64,000 bases of DNA from positions 434,001 through 498,000 of the forward strand of contig NZ_RJKS01000001.1 in NCBI RefSeq assembly GCF_003762905.1, read 5' to 3'. Under the pieces are notes generated by a model, which saw only the letters and a program-made list of their open reading frames with translations, made no database searches and was not told where the DNA came from. Below, in pieces: positions 55,069 to 63,279 of the stretch (position 1 is the stretch's first letter; the number at the start of each line of letters is the position of its first letter). The DNA is from Curtobacterium sp. ZW137. GTDB lineage: Bacteria; Actinomycetota; Actinomycetes; Actinomycetales; Microbacteriaceae. The translations under genes were made by a program, and so were the position numbers.

Positions 55069-56699
55069 GCATGACGATCGCCACCAGTACGCCCGCCGCA
55101 CCGAGCCGCGGTGCGTCGAGCAGCGCCGACGCCGCGGCGACGGGCTCCGGGTTCGACGCCGCGATGTCCGCGGTCGCCGGCGAGCAGCCGGGGCGCGGAC
55201 GTCCCGACGCTCGGCACGCCGCCGGCACCGGCACGGGCACGGACCGGCGGGCGACCGCTGGCCCGCACGCGGGCACCGCGCACGCGGCCGCCGCGGGTTC
55301 GGCATCGGACGACGACCGGACTCCGGCGGACTCGACGTCGGCTCCGAGCGCCGGTGACGGCACGGCCGCGACGCCGTCCGGGCTGACCGCGCTCCTCGGC
55401 CTCGCACCGGTGCCCGCTGCTGCCGCTGCCGCCGCTGTCGCCGCCCAGCCCGGTTCCGCGCTCGCGGCGACCACGGGGGACACGTCCACGGTTGCCCCGA
55501 CGGCGACCGACTCGGCTTCCGGCACGGGGACCGCGGCCGGCACCACGGCGGTCGGCACCCTCGACGCGGTCGCGGCCTCGGCAGGTGCCGCACCGACCGA
55601 CGCAGCCGTGACCGCCCTCGGCACCGCCGATCTCGCGCTCGCTCCCGCAGACACCGCGCGTCCTGCTTCGCCGGCGCTCCGCTCGGGAGGCCGTGGTCCG
55701 GCCAGCACCGCCGCGACCACCGCCGCCGCGACCACCGTCGCCGCGACCACCACCGCCACGGCGGACGCCGGAACAGCCTCGGCCGCCGTCGGGCGCGCCG
55801 GAGCCCCGGCCGGCAGCGACACCGCGACCGCGACCACGACCTCGGCCTCGGCCGCCGCCGCCGGCGGATCGGAGCACGCGGCCGCGGCCGCGCAGACGTC
55901 CGCTCCGGCGACCGCGACCGCGACCGAGCCCGCGACCGCGACCGCCACGTCGGCGACCGCGTCGACCGCGACCCCGGGCGGCACGCCCGTCCCAGCCGCG
56001 CCCGTTCCGACGACGACCGTCGCCGCGGCGACCGACGCCGCAGCGGTCGGACGCCAGGCCGCCACCACCGACGCGACGAGCGCGACCAGCGCGACCGGGG
56101 CCCGAGCAGCCGGCCGCCCGACGGACGTGGGTGCGCCCGCGCAGGGCGATCCGAGCCTCCCGGCCGGTGGGACCACCCGCGCACCGGACGTGCCGTTCGC
56201 GCTCCCGACCACGCCGACGACCGCCGCCCCGGCGACCGCCCCGACCGCCGCCGCGTCCCAGCCGGCCGCGCCCGCACCGCTCGCGCAGCAGCTCGCCCGA
56301 CCGGTGTTCACGCTCGCGCAGGCCGGGCCGGGGGAGCACATCGTCACCGTCCAGGTGGTGCCGGACACGCTCGGGCCGGTCACGGTCCGTGCACACGTCA
56401 CCGCGCAGGGGATGCACGTCGAGCTGTTCGCCGCCTCCGACGCCGGGCGGGACGCGGTGCGGCAGGTGCTGCCCGACCTCCGCCGCGAGGGCAGCGCCGT
56501 CTCCACGACCCTCGACCTCTCCTCCCAGAACCACCCTGGCCAGTCCGGGTCGGCCGGCCAGTCGACTGCTCGCGACGGGCGCCCGACCGGCGACCGTCTC
56601 GTGGTCGACGACCGCCGGGAGGCTCGACCCGGCACCGCGCACACCGCGCGGCCCGCCACCACCACCGTCCGCACCGCGGGACTCGACGTCCTCGCCTGA
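55065..56699 (+). CDS. fliK: Flagellar hook-length control protein FliK
   Basis: A 544-residue protein: a very long Ala/Thr/Pro-rich low-complexity N-terminus (about residues 1-400) and a C-terminal Flg_hook domain (HIVTVQVVPDTLGPVTVRAH, QGMHVELFAASDAGRDAV, VRQVLPDLRREG). It measures hook length and switches export specificity. The low-complexity part also opens long ORFs on the other strand, which are shadows. It overlaps the NlpC/P60 gene by 4 bases. Confidence 0.85.
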   Translation: MSMTIATSTPAAPSRGASSSADAAATGSGFDAAMSAVAGEQPGRGRPDARHAAGTGTGTDRRATAGPHAGTAHAAAAGSASDDDRTPADSTSAPSAGDGTAATPSGLTALLGLAPVPAAAAAAAVAAQPGSALAATTGDTSTVAPTATDSASGTGTAAGTTAVGTLDAVAASAGAAPTDAAVTALGTADLALAPADTARPASPALRSGGRGPASTAATTAAATTVAATTTATADAGTASAAVGRAGAPAGSDTATATTTSASAAAAGGSEHAAAAAQTSAPATATATEPATATATSATASTATPGGTPVPAAPVPTTTVAAATDAAAVGRQAATTDATSATSATGARAAGRPTDVGAPAQGDPSLPAGGTTRAPDVPFALPTTPTTAAPATAPTAAASQPAAPAPLAQQLARPVFTLAQAGPGEHIVTVQVVPDTLGPVTVRAHVTAQGMHVELFAASDAGRDAVRQVLPDLRREGSAVSTTLDLSSQNHPGQSGSAGQSTARDGRPTGDRLVVDDRREARPGTAHTARPATTTVRTAGLDVLA

Positions 56700-56723
56700 C
56701 CGGCTCACGACAAGGAACTCACC

Positions 56724-57155
56724 ATGCCCATCGACGGGATCACCGGCACCGTGGACCAGGCCGCGCAGGCCGCCGCCCTCGCCGCGAACAGCACCGCGCA
56801 GAAGTCCCAGACCATGGACTCCGAGGTGTTCATGAAGCTGCTCGTCACGCAGCTGCAGAACCAGGATCCGTCGTCGCCGATGGACACCAACCAGATGATC
56901 AGCCAGCAGACGCAGCTCGCGATGATGGAGCAGATCACCAACCAGACCACGACGGGGAACGAGAACTTCTCGCTGCAGATGCGCATCGCTGCGGCGAACC
57001 TCGTCGGCAAGCAGGTCAGCTACACGGACGCCACCACGGGGACCTCGGTCACCGGGACCGCGACGGCCGTGTCCTACGCGCAGAGCGTGCCGACCGTGAC
57101 CGTGAACGGGAAGGAGGTCGATCTCGACGTGATCTCCGGTATCAAGACCGCCTGA
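56724..57155 (+). CDS. flgD: Flagellar hook assembly scaffold FlgD
   Basis: A 143-residue short FlgD. The N-terminal signature is SEVFMKLLVTQLQNQDPSSP with MDTNQMISQQTQLAMMEQI; the remaining beta part (AANLVGKQVSYTDATTGTSV) is truncated relative to enteric FlgD (about 230 residues), as in other actinobacteria. AAGGAAC precedes ATG 56724. It caps the growing hook. Confidence 0.92.
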   Translation: MPIDGITGTVDQAAQAAALAANSTAQKSQTMDSEVFMKLLVTQLQNQDPSSPMDTNQMISQQTQLAMMEQITNQTTTGNENFSLQMRIAAANLVGKQVSYTDATTGTSVTGTATAVSYAQSVPTVTVNGKEVDLDVISGIKTA

Positions 57156-57176
57156 CACCCCTCGTTCTCCCTTCCC

Positions 57177-57254
57177 CGTTCTGACCTCCTCGTCCTGACT
57201 TCCTCGTTCTGACGTCTTCGTCCTGACGTCTTCGTCCTGACTTCCTCGTTCTGA
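57177..57254. repeat. 14-base tandem repeats between flgD and flgE
   Basis: Five full units of CGTYCTGACNTCYT plus a partial sixth (CGTTCTGA), ending just before the flgE ribosome binding site. Confidence 0.9.
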
Positions 57255-57266
57255 AAGGAACACGTC

Positions 57267-58442
57267 ATGCTCCGCTCGCTCTACTCCGGGATCTCCGGCC
57301 TCCGTTCCCACCAGGAGATGCTCGACGTCACCGGCAACAACATCGCCAACGTCAACACCGTCGGCTTCAAGGCGTCCTCGACCGTCTTCCAGGACACCCT
57401 GTCGCAGATGACCCAGGGCGCCGGCGGACCGCAGACCGGCGTCGGCGGCACCAACCCGGCCCAGATCGGCCTCGGCGTCCAGGTCGCCGGCGTCTCCACG
57501 AACTTCGCCCAGGGCTCGGCGCAGGCCACCGGCAAGGCGACCGACCTGATGATCTCCGGCGACGGCTTCTTCGTCACCCGACTCGGCAACGACACCGTGT
57601 ACACGCGTGCCGGTGCGTTCGACTTCGACGCGGACGGCCGCCTCGTCAGCTCCGACGGCAAGATCGTCCAGGGCTACCCGGCGACGAACGGCGTCGTCAA
57701 CGACGGCGGCCAGCTCACCGACATCGTCCTGCCGCTCGACGCCGCCACACCGGCCGTGAAGACCTCCGCCGCCGCCGTGACGGGCAACCTGCCGTCGGAG
57801 ACCGCCGTCGGCGACACGATCACCCGCGACGCCACCGTCTACGACGCGAACGGCGCCAAGCACACGCTGTCCCTCGCCTACACGCGCACCGCCGACGGCT
57901 GGAACGTCGAGGCCAAGGACGGGCAGGGCACGACCGCCACCTCGTCGATCTCGTTCGGCACCGACGGCGCGATCGCCTCCGGCGGCACCGTCGCGGTCGG
58001 CGGCATCACCGTCGACATGTCCGAGCTCACCGGGTTCGCCGCGCTGAACACCTCGTCCATCGCGTCGCAGAACGGGCACGAGGCCGGGTCGCTCCAGGGC
58101 TACTCGATCTCGAAGGACGGCACCGTCGTCGGGACCTTCTCCAACGGGGCGTCGCTCGCCATCGGGCGGATCGCCCTCGCGACGTTCGCCAACCCGGCGG
58201 GGCTCGAGAAGACCGGGGCCTCCGGCTACCGTGCCACGGGCAACTCGGGCCAGGCGTCGATCGGTGCGCCGGGGTCGGCGGGGGTCGGGCAGCTGGCGTC
58301 CGGGACGCTCGAGATGTCGAACGTCGACCTGTCGCAGGAGTTCACGAACCTGATCGTGGCGCAGCGCGGGTTCCAGGCGAACGCGCGCATCATCACCACG
58401 TCCGACGAGGTGCTGCAGGAGCTCACGAACCTGAAGCGGTAG
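57267..58442 (+). CDS. flgE: Flagellar hook protein FlgE
   Basis: A 391-residue hook protein of the FlgE/F/G family. The N-terminal SLYSGISGLRSHQEMLDVTG NNIANVNTVGFK and the C-terminal SNVDLSQEFTNLIVAQRGFQ with ITTSDEVLQELTNLKR bracket a variable middle. The motif RAGAFDFDADGRLVSSDGKI is typical. GAAAGGAAC precedes the ATG. It is the last flagellar gene here: no flgG, motA/B, fliL or fliM follows. Confidence 0.95.
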   Translation: MLRSLYSGISGLRSHQEMLDVTGNNIANVNTVGFKASSTVFQDTLSQMTQGAGGPQTGVGGTNPAQIGLGVQVAGVSTNFAQGSAQATGKATDLMISGDGFFVTRLGNDTVYTRAGAFDFDADGRLVSSDGKIVQGYPATNGVVNDGGQLTDIVLPLDAATPAVKTSAAAVTGNLPSETAVGDTITRDATVYDANGAKHTLSLAYTRTADGWNVEAKDGQGTTATSSISFGTDGAIASGGTVAVGGITVDMSELTGFAALNTSSIASQNGHEAGSLQGYSISKDGTVVGTFSNGASLAIGRIALATFANPAGLEKTGASGYRATGNSGQASIGAPGSAGVGQLASGTLEMSNVDLSQEFTNLIVAQRGFQANARIITTSDEVLQELTNLKR

Positions 58443-58485
58443 GGCGGGCGGCGCCGGCGCGCTGGCGCGCTTGTGTGGCTCGGCT

Positions 58486-58549
58486 TCGCACAACCGGGAA
58501 CAGTCCGCACCACGGGAGTCCGTGGTGCGGACTGTTCTCCGTTGTGCGA
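58486..58549. repeat. Palindromic repeat (family P, copy 2)
   Basis: A 64-base dyad: TCGCACAACCGG..ACCACGG core GAGT then the inverse. It shares the GCACAACCG outer arm and CCACGG/CCGTGG core with copies at 22507 and 58816. Confidence 0.85.
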
Positions 58550-58608
58550 CGGGAATGTCTCGTCCCCGCCGGACGTCGTACTCGTCACCACATGCGAAGG
58601 AGCAACCG

Positions 58609-58740
58609 ATGAGCCACGAACTCGACCGGACCACGACGACCCTCGACGACCGCGACTGCTGGCCGGCGCCGCGCGCTCTGCACGACGAACCGAAGCCGCG
58701 CTTCGGGCGGTACCTCGGGCTCATCAACGCGCAGGACTGA
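58609..58740 (+). CDS. 43-residue small protein between palindromes
   Basis: ATG 58609 has AAGGAG 6 bases upstream and opens a 43-residue frame: MSHELDRTTTTLDDRD, CWPAPRALHDEPKPRFGRY, ending LGLINAQD. It is charged, has one Cys and no membrane segment. It is flanked by two family P palindromes, isolated from other genes. I recognise no family; the strong RBS is the main support. Confidence 0.45.
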   Translation: MSHELDRTTTTLDDRDCWPAPRALHDEPKPRFGRYLGLINAQD

Positions 58741-58815
58741 GGCCGCACCCGCCCGGCGGCCGCGCGGCCGGGGGGTCCCGCAGCCCAGCCCGGCGGCACC
58801 TGCCCGCGGGATCTC

Positions 58816-58875
58816 GCACAACCGGAAGCAGCCCGCACCACGGAAGTCCGTGGTGCGGGCTGCTTTTGGTTGTGC
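58816..58875. repeat. Palindromic repeat (family P, copy 3)
   Basis: A 60-base dyad (GCACAACCGGAAGCAGCC.. and inverse, AAGT loop), 267 bases after copy 2. The two arms differ at two or three positions. Confidence 0.85.
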
Positions 58876-58952
58876 GGCGTACCGGGCAGTGCGCACTACC
58901 AGCACGCGGCGGCCGAGGTCAACCGTCTGCGCAAGTTGTCTATTACACCTAT

Positions 58953-58973
58953 GATCTCGGGGCAGCCGAGATC
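58953..58973. promoter_or_regulatory. Dyad in the GH16 gene leader
   Basis: GATCTCGG-GGCAG-CCGAGATC, perfect 8-base arms, 59 bases before the start codon and adjacent to ATTACACCTATGAT. It is either an operator or an mRNA hairpin. Confidence 0.4.
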
Positions 58974-59031
58974 CGGCTGGGCGCCCCAGGGAACGGGCGC
59001 CACCAGTCACGACAGGGAGTGACAGCTCATC

Positions 59032-59784
59032 ATGCGCAACAGCACCAAGAAGCGGGCGACACTCGCCGCCGCCGTCCTCAGCACCGCGCTCGTCGCGGTC
59101 TCGCTGGGTTCGGGCACCGCTGCCTACGCGGGGGTCACCGCCCCGGTCGGCAACGTCGGGAAGTTCAAGCAGTCGTTCGTCGAGAACTTCAGCACCACCG
59201 CAGCCGCGAACGGCGCGTTCGCGAAGACCTACAAGAACTCGTGGCAGCCCTACCCGGACGCCGGGCAGTACTCCTCGGGCTCGCAGATCAGCTCGCACGA
59301 CGGCCTCATGGACGTCAAGCTCGACGGGGCGAACGGCGCAGCCGGGACCTTCGGGACGCCGACCGGCGCCTGGAGCCACGTCGGCGGCAAGTTCACCGTC
59401 CGCGCCAAGGCGACCGGCGGCGACGGGAACGGCGCGGCGTTCATGCTGTGGCCGTCCTCGAACACCTGGTCGGACGGGGAGATCGACTTCCCCGAGGGCA
59501 ACTTCGAGGCGACGCCGATGGCGTTCCAGCACTCGATGACCCCTGGTCAGGAGGCGAACTCCACCATGATCTCCTCCGGCGTGAACTGGCGTGCCTGGCA
59601 CACCTACTCCGTCGAGTGGATCCCGGGCAAGTCGATGACCTACTCGGTCGACGGCAAGGTGATCCGGACGACCACCACGGACGTGCCGACCACCGCACAC
59701 CGCTACATGTTCCAGGTCGGGAACTGGGGCGCCTCCGGGCACCTGTTCGTCGACTGGGTCAGCACCTACGACTACGTGGGCTGA
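59032..59784 (+). CDS. Secreted glycoside hydrolase family 16 (beta-glucanase-like)
   Basis: A 250-residue protein. Residues 1-33 are a signal peptide (KKR, hydrophobic core, cleavage after AYA). The catalytic motif is WSDGEIDFPEGNFEA with Glu150, Asp152 and Glu155, the GH16 E-x-D-x-x-E pattern; the beta-sandwich strands around MFQVGNWGASGHLFVDWVS follow. It likely cuts plant or fungal beta-1,3/1,4-glucan. It has no carbohydrate-binding module. It has its own promoter region and a terminator at 59806. Confidence 0.88.
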   Translation: MRNSTKKRATLAAAVLSTALVAVSLGSGTAAYAGVTAPVGNVGKFKQSFVENFSTTAAANGAFAKTYKNSWQPYPDAGQYSSGSQISSHDGLMDVKLDGANGAAGTFGTPTGAWSHVGGKFTVRAKATGGDGNGAAFMLWPSSNTWSDGEIDFPEGNFEATPMAFQHSMTPGQEANSTMISSGVNWRAWHTYSVEWIPGKSMTYSVDGKVIRTTTTDVPTTAHRYMFQVGNWGASGHLFVDWVSTYDYVG

Positions 59785-59805
59785 TCCGCGCTCGTCGCAC
59801 TGAAC

Positions 59806-59840
59806 GGAGGCCCCCGGGATCGTTGATCCCGGGGGCTTCC
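59806..59840 (+). terminator. Hairpin terminator after the GH16 gene
   Basis: GGAGGCCCCCGGGATC / inverse with one G-T pair and a 3-base loop, 21 bases past the stop. Confidence 0.8.
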
Positions 59841-59857
59841 GGGCATACCGTGTGCCC

Positions 59858-60439
59858 ATGGCAGACCTCGTCCTGAAGATGTCGATCTCGATCGACGGGT
59901 TCGTCGCCGCGGCGCGACCCGACTCGGACTGGATGTTCCGGGGGAGCACCCCGGACTCCGCGGCCTGGGTCCGGGACGTCCTCGCGGGAGCCGGGACGCA
60001 CGTCGTCGGGCGCCGGCTGTTCGAGACGTGGATCGGCCTCTGGCCCACGTCGGAGAGTCCGATGGCGGCACCGATCAACGATGCGCCGAAGGTCGTCGTC
60101 ACCCGGCAGGCCGACTTCGACCTCGCCGGGCTGAGCGCCGGGATCTCGCCGTCGAGCGGGCCGGCGAGCTGGGCGGAGACCCGTGTGGTGACCGAGTTCG
60201 GCGAGATCGAACGGCTCAAGGCCGAACCGGGGGACTACCTCCTCGCGCAGGGCGGGGTGTCGTTCGCGCGGTCGCTCATCGCGGCAGGCCTCGTCGACGA
60301 GTACCGTTTCGCCGTGCTGCCCGTCGTGCTCGGGAGCGGGGAGGCGCTGTTCGCGGGGCTGCCGGACGAGCTCGACCTGCGGCTCGTCAGCTCCACCGTG
60401 TTCGCGGGTGGTGCGATGGGGAACGTGTACCGGCCGTAG
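59858..60439 (+). CDS. Dihydrofolate reductase-like family protein (RibD C-terminal type)
   Basis: A 193-residue protein starting MADLVLKMSISIDGFVAAAR. GAGTHVVGRRLFETWIGLWP, PKVVVTRQADFD, YLLAQGGVSFARSLIAAGLV and DEYRFAVLPVVLGSGEALFA follow the RibD C-terminal/DHFR-like fold that binds NADPH. Its substrate is unknown; it is not a classical folA. CATACC 8-13 bases before ATG suggests a leaderless mRNA. Confidence 0.85.
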   Translation: MADLVLKMSISIDGFVAAARPDSDWMFRGSTPDSAAWVRDVLAGAGTHVVGRRLFETWIGLWPTSESPMAAPINDAPKVVVTRQADFDLAGLSAGISPSSGPASWAETRVVTEFGEIERLKAEPGDYLLAQGGVSFARSLIAAGLVDEYRFAVLPVVLGSGEALFAGLPDELDLRLVSSTVFAGGAMGNVYRP

Positions 60440-60449
60440 GCTCTCCCGG

Positions 60450-60758
60450 GTGGAAGCACCGTTGCCCTCCGGTACGACGCGCCGACGCGTCGAACTCCGG
60501 CTCGTCCGCCCGTTCCTGACGTGGTTCGCCCGCCCGACCGTGACGATCGACGGTGTCGGGCACCCGGCGCAGTGGGGTGACGGCACCTGGGCCGTGCCCG
60601 ACGCCGGCGGCACCGTCATCGGCGTGTACCTCTACAACCGCCTCTGGCGGTTCGGCACCGCGACGGTCGTGGTCCCCGCGGACGGGGCCGCGGACGCCTT
60701 CGAGTACCGGGGTGGGCTCCTGCCGGTCGGTCCCGGACGGCTCCGCGTTCGCCGGTAG
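60450..60758 (+). CDS. Small hypothetical protein
   Basis: A 102-residue basic protein from GTG 60450 (MEAPLPSGTTRRRVELRLV). It has RPFLTWFARPTVTIDGVGHP, WGDGTWAVPDAGG and VYLYNRLWRFGTATVVV, a beta-rich pattern without membrane helices. TAGGCT 8-13 bases upstream of the start supports leaderless initiation. I recognise no family. Convergent with the next gene. Confidence 0.6.
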   Translation: MEAPLPSGTTRRRVELRLVRPFLTWFARPTVTIDGVGHPAQWGDGTWAVPDAGGTVIGVYLYNRLWRFGTATVVVPADGAADAFEYRGGLLPVGPGRLRVRR

Positions 60759-60788
60759 TGGGGTGCCGGCGCCGTCAGGGGACGGTGC

Positions 60789-61442
60789 TCACGTCGCCCG
60801 TGCGAAGGAGCGGAGCGCCTCCGCGTAGTCGTCCGTGGCGTCACGGGTCTCCGCGGTGACGAGGAGCGCGTGGTCGCCGATGCGCCGGGTGAACCGGCCA
60901 CGGCACGGGATGACGACGACGTTCCGGAGACCTGCTCGCCACGCCGGTACCAGGGCTTCGAGCGCGTCCCGTTCCGGCTCACGGCGCAGCCTCGACGGCG
61001 CCGTCTGCTCCTCGAAGCGTGCGGTCGTCCACGCGTCGTACGCGCTGGAGAAGGCGTCGTCCCCGAACGCATCCCGCCAGGAGGGGCCGAACAGCCCCGC
61101 GAGCAGCGCCTGCCGTTCGGGAGAACCGGGCGGCGTGCTGTCGAGCCGGTCGAACACGCGCGGGTCGCGCTCCTCGGCGACGTGCGCGAGGCAGGCGCGC
61201 CACATGTCCGGCCAGGCAGCGGACCAGGAACGGCGGTCGGTCGCATCCGCCGGTGGTTCGACTCCGGGGGTCGCGACGAGCCGTGGGGGCAGGTCGTCAC
61301 CCTCGACGTCCAGATCCCGTGCCTCCCGGATCCAGAGCAGCTCGAACAGCGAGTGCGAGCTGTCCTCGATGGTGATGACCATGTCGTGCGGCCAGGGGTC
61401 CCCGGGCATCGGTGTCGACGAGATCAACGTCTCCCCCCTCAT
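60789..61442 (-). CDS. Hypothetical protein
   Basis: A 217-residue soluble protein. It has TIEDSSHSLFELLWIREARD, LFGPSWRDAFGDDAFSSAYD and FEEQTAPSRLRREPERDALE segments and one Cys. I recognise no family with confidence. The start is uncertain: ATG 61442 has GAGGACG close by, TTG 61427 follows GGGGGGAG, and ATG 61409 lacks an RBS. Divergent from the MmyB-type regulator. Confidence 0.6.
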   Translation of the reverse strand: MRGETLISSTPMPGDPWPHDMVITIEDSSHSLFELLWIREARDLDVEGDDLPPRLVATPGVEPPADATDRRSWSAAWPDMWRACLAHVAEERDPRVFDRLDSTPPGSPERQALLAGLFGPSWRDAFGDDAFSSAYDAWTTARFEEQTAPSRLRREPERDALEALVPAWRAGLRNVVVIPCRGRFTRRIGDHALLVTAETRDATDDYAEALRSFARAT

Positions 61443-61544
61443 CGTCCTCGTTCAGGGAACCACGGGAAGGAGGGCCTGACAAGGCGTCCACCCGTCGTGC
61501 CTCGAGCCATGGCGCTGGTGGGCTCCCGATGGCTAGCATTCGGC

Positions 61545-62372
61545 ATGGCCACGCAGAGCCCGTTGGGTGCGTACCTCCGAGCACGTCGCAGCCTCACCGC
61601 GCCCGCCGACGTCGGGATCACGGTCGACGGTCAGGTGCGCCGGGTGGTCGGGCTGCGCCGGGAAGAAGTCGCCATCCTGGCCGGCATCAGCACGGAGTAC
61701 TACCTCCGGCTCGAGCAGGGGCGGGAAGCGCGACCGTCGGACCAGGTCCTCGACGCCCTGGCCAGAGCGCTCCTGCTGAACGACGCCGCCCAGGCGTACC
61801 TCCACGAACTCGCGCGTCCGGCGAAGACCACGGCGACGGACGCCGCGCGTCGAGACGACGTCGACGAGGACGTGCGCTGGCTGATCGAGTCGTGGCCCCG
61901 CACCGCCGCGGTGGTCCACAACCGGTACCTCGACGTCCTCGCGACGAACCGGCTCGCGCCGGCGCTCAACCCCAACTACCGGATCGGCGTGAACAACCTC
62001 ATCTCGCTGTTGACGGACCACGGCGAACGCGCGCTCCACGAGGGGTGGGAGGCGCTCTGCGCGCGGACGACCGCGCTCGTCCGGTCGATGTTCGGGCAGC
62101 GGCTCGGCGATGCCCGCCTCACCGCCCTCGTGGCGGAGCTCTCCGCGCGCAACACGCACTTCCGGGATGCGTGGCAGCGCAACGACGTGTCGACGTCGTC
62201 CAGCGGTGAGCACGTGCTGCGCCATCCGCAGACCGGGCGTCTCGTCCTGCACTACGCACGGCTCCCGCTCCCCGGGACGGACGGTCAGAGCATCTGGCTG
62301 TACCAGGCAGAACCCGGGACGCCCAGCGCTCTGGCGCTCGAGACCCTGGCGCTCGCGGCACCGGTCGTGTGA
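61545..62372 (+). CDS. Helix-turn-helix regulator with MmyB-like ligand domain
   Basis: A 275-residue protein starting MATQSPLGAYLRARRSL. The XRE-type HTH spans about 8-75 (GLRREEVAILAGISTEYYLR, LEQGREARPSDQVLDALARA). The MmyB-like domain follows (AYLHELARP, SWPRTAAVVHNRYLDVLATN, DAWQRNDVSTSSSGEHVLRH, LPLPGTDGQSIWLYQAEPGT). This class usually controls an adjacent oxidoreductase, here probably the SDR 66 bases downstream. TAGCAT 7-12 bases before ATG points to leaderless initiation. Confidence 0.88.
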   Translation: MATQSPLGAYLRARRSLTAPADVGITVDGQVRRVVGLRREEVAILAGISTEYYLRLEQGREARPSDQVLDALARALLLNDAAQAYLHELARPAKTTATDAARRDDVDEDVRWLIESWPRTAAVVHNRYLDVLATNRLAPALNPNYRIGVNNLISLLTDHGERALHEGWEALCARTTALVRSMFGQRLGDARLTALVAELSARNTHFRDAWQRNDVSTSSSGEHVLRHPQTGRLVLHYARLPLPGTDGQSIWLYQAEPGTPSALALETLALAAPVV

Positions 62373-62438
62373 TCCCGTGCGCTTCACTGGTAGGAGCGGG
62401 GACAGGCAGCGCCGCCCGGATCGCCCTACGGTCACGTC

Positions 62439-63233
62439 ATGGACCTCCACCTCACCGGCAAGGTCGCCGTCGTCACCGGGGCGAGCAAGGGCATCGGTCT
62501 CGCGATCACCGAGGCGCTCGTCGCCGAGGGAGCACGGGTCGTCGCGGGTGCCCGCAGCATCACCGACGAGCTCGTCGCACTCTCCGACTCCGGGCAGGTG
62601 CTCGCGGTCCCGGTCGACCTCTCCACCCCGGACGGCCCCGCTGAACTGGTCGCTCGCGCAGCGCACTTCGGCGGTCTCGACGTCCTCGTCAACAACGTCG
62701 GAGCCGTCACGCCCCGGACGGACGGGTTCCTCGCGGTCAGCGACGAGGACTGGTCGCGCACCCTCAACCTGAGCCTGCTCGCACCCGTGCGCACCACCCG
62801 AGCCGCCATCCCCCTGCTGCTCGAGCGCGGCGGCGGCAACGTCGTCACGATCGCCTCGGTGAACGCGTTCCTGCCGGACCCCGGTGTCATCGACTACTCG
62901 GCGACGAAGGCCGCCGTCTGGAACCTCTCGAAGTCCCTCTCCAAGGAGTACGGACCGCAGGGCATCCGGTTCAACACGATCAGCCCCGGACCGGTGTCGA
63001 CGCCGCTGTGGCTCGGCGACGGCGGCGTCGCGGCAACCGTGGCCGCGGCGATGGGCGTGACGCCCGAGGAGGCGCGGGAACGGATCATCGCGGAGGGCGG
63101 CGGGTTCTCGACCGGTCGCTTCACCGAGCCGGCCGAGGTCGCCGACCTCGTCCTCCTCCTCGCCAGCGATCGTGCCGGCAACGCGACCGGCGCCGACTTC
63201 CTCATCGACGGCGGACTGACCAAGGACCTGTGA
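62439..63233 (+). CDS. SDR family oxidoreductase
   Basis: A 264-residue classical short-chain dehydrogenase/reductase. The cofactor motif is VVTGASKGIGLAI (TGxxxGxG), NNVG follows, catalytic Ser is in VVTIASVNAFLP, and Tyr-Lys in YSATKAAVWNLSKSL. The C-terminus GADFLIDGGLTKDL is standard. The GARS segment after the second strand suggests NADP preference. It is a likely target of the upstream MmyB-type regulator; the substrate is unknown. Confidence 0.9.
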   Translation: MDLHLTGKVAVVTGASKGIGLAITEALVAEGARVVAGARSITDELVALSDSGQVLAVPVDLSTPDGPAELVARAAHFGGLDVLVNNVGAVTPRTDGFLAVSDEDWSRTLNLSLLAPVRTTRAAIPLLLERGGGNVVTIASVNAFLPDPGVIDYSATKAAVWNLSKSLSKEYGPQGIRFNTISPGPVSTPLWLGDGGVAATVAAAMGVTPEEARERIIAEGGGFSTGRFTEPAEVADLVLLLASDRAGNATGADFLIDGGLTKDL

Positions 63234-63279
63234 CCGCCCCGCGGACGTCGCCGGGCGCACCACTCTCGAAGGAGCAACC

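Noticed and set aside
57177-57254. Possible CRISPR or coding repeat
   Set aside because: Contiguous 14-base units without spacers; a 14-base period is not compatible with an in-frame peptide repeat.
54831-58841. A 1336-codon minus-strand frame
   Set aside because: Antisense to the low-complexity fliK gene and flgE; Gly/Arg-rich shadow only.
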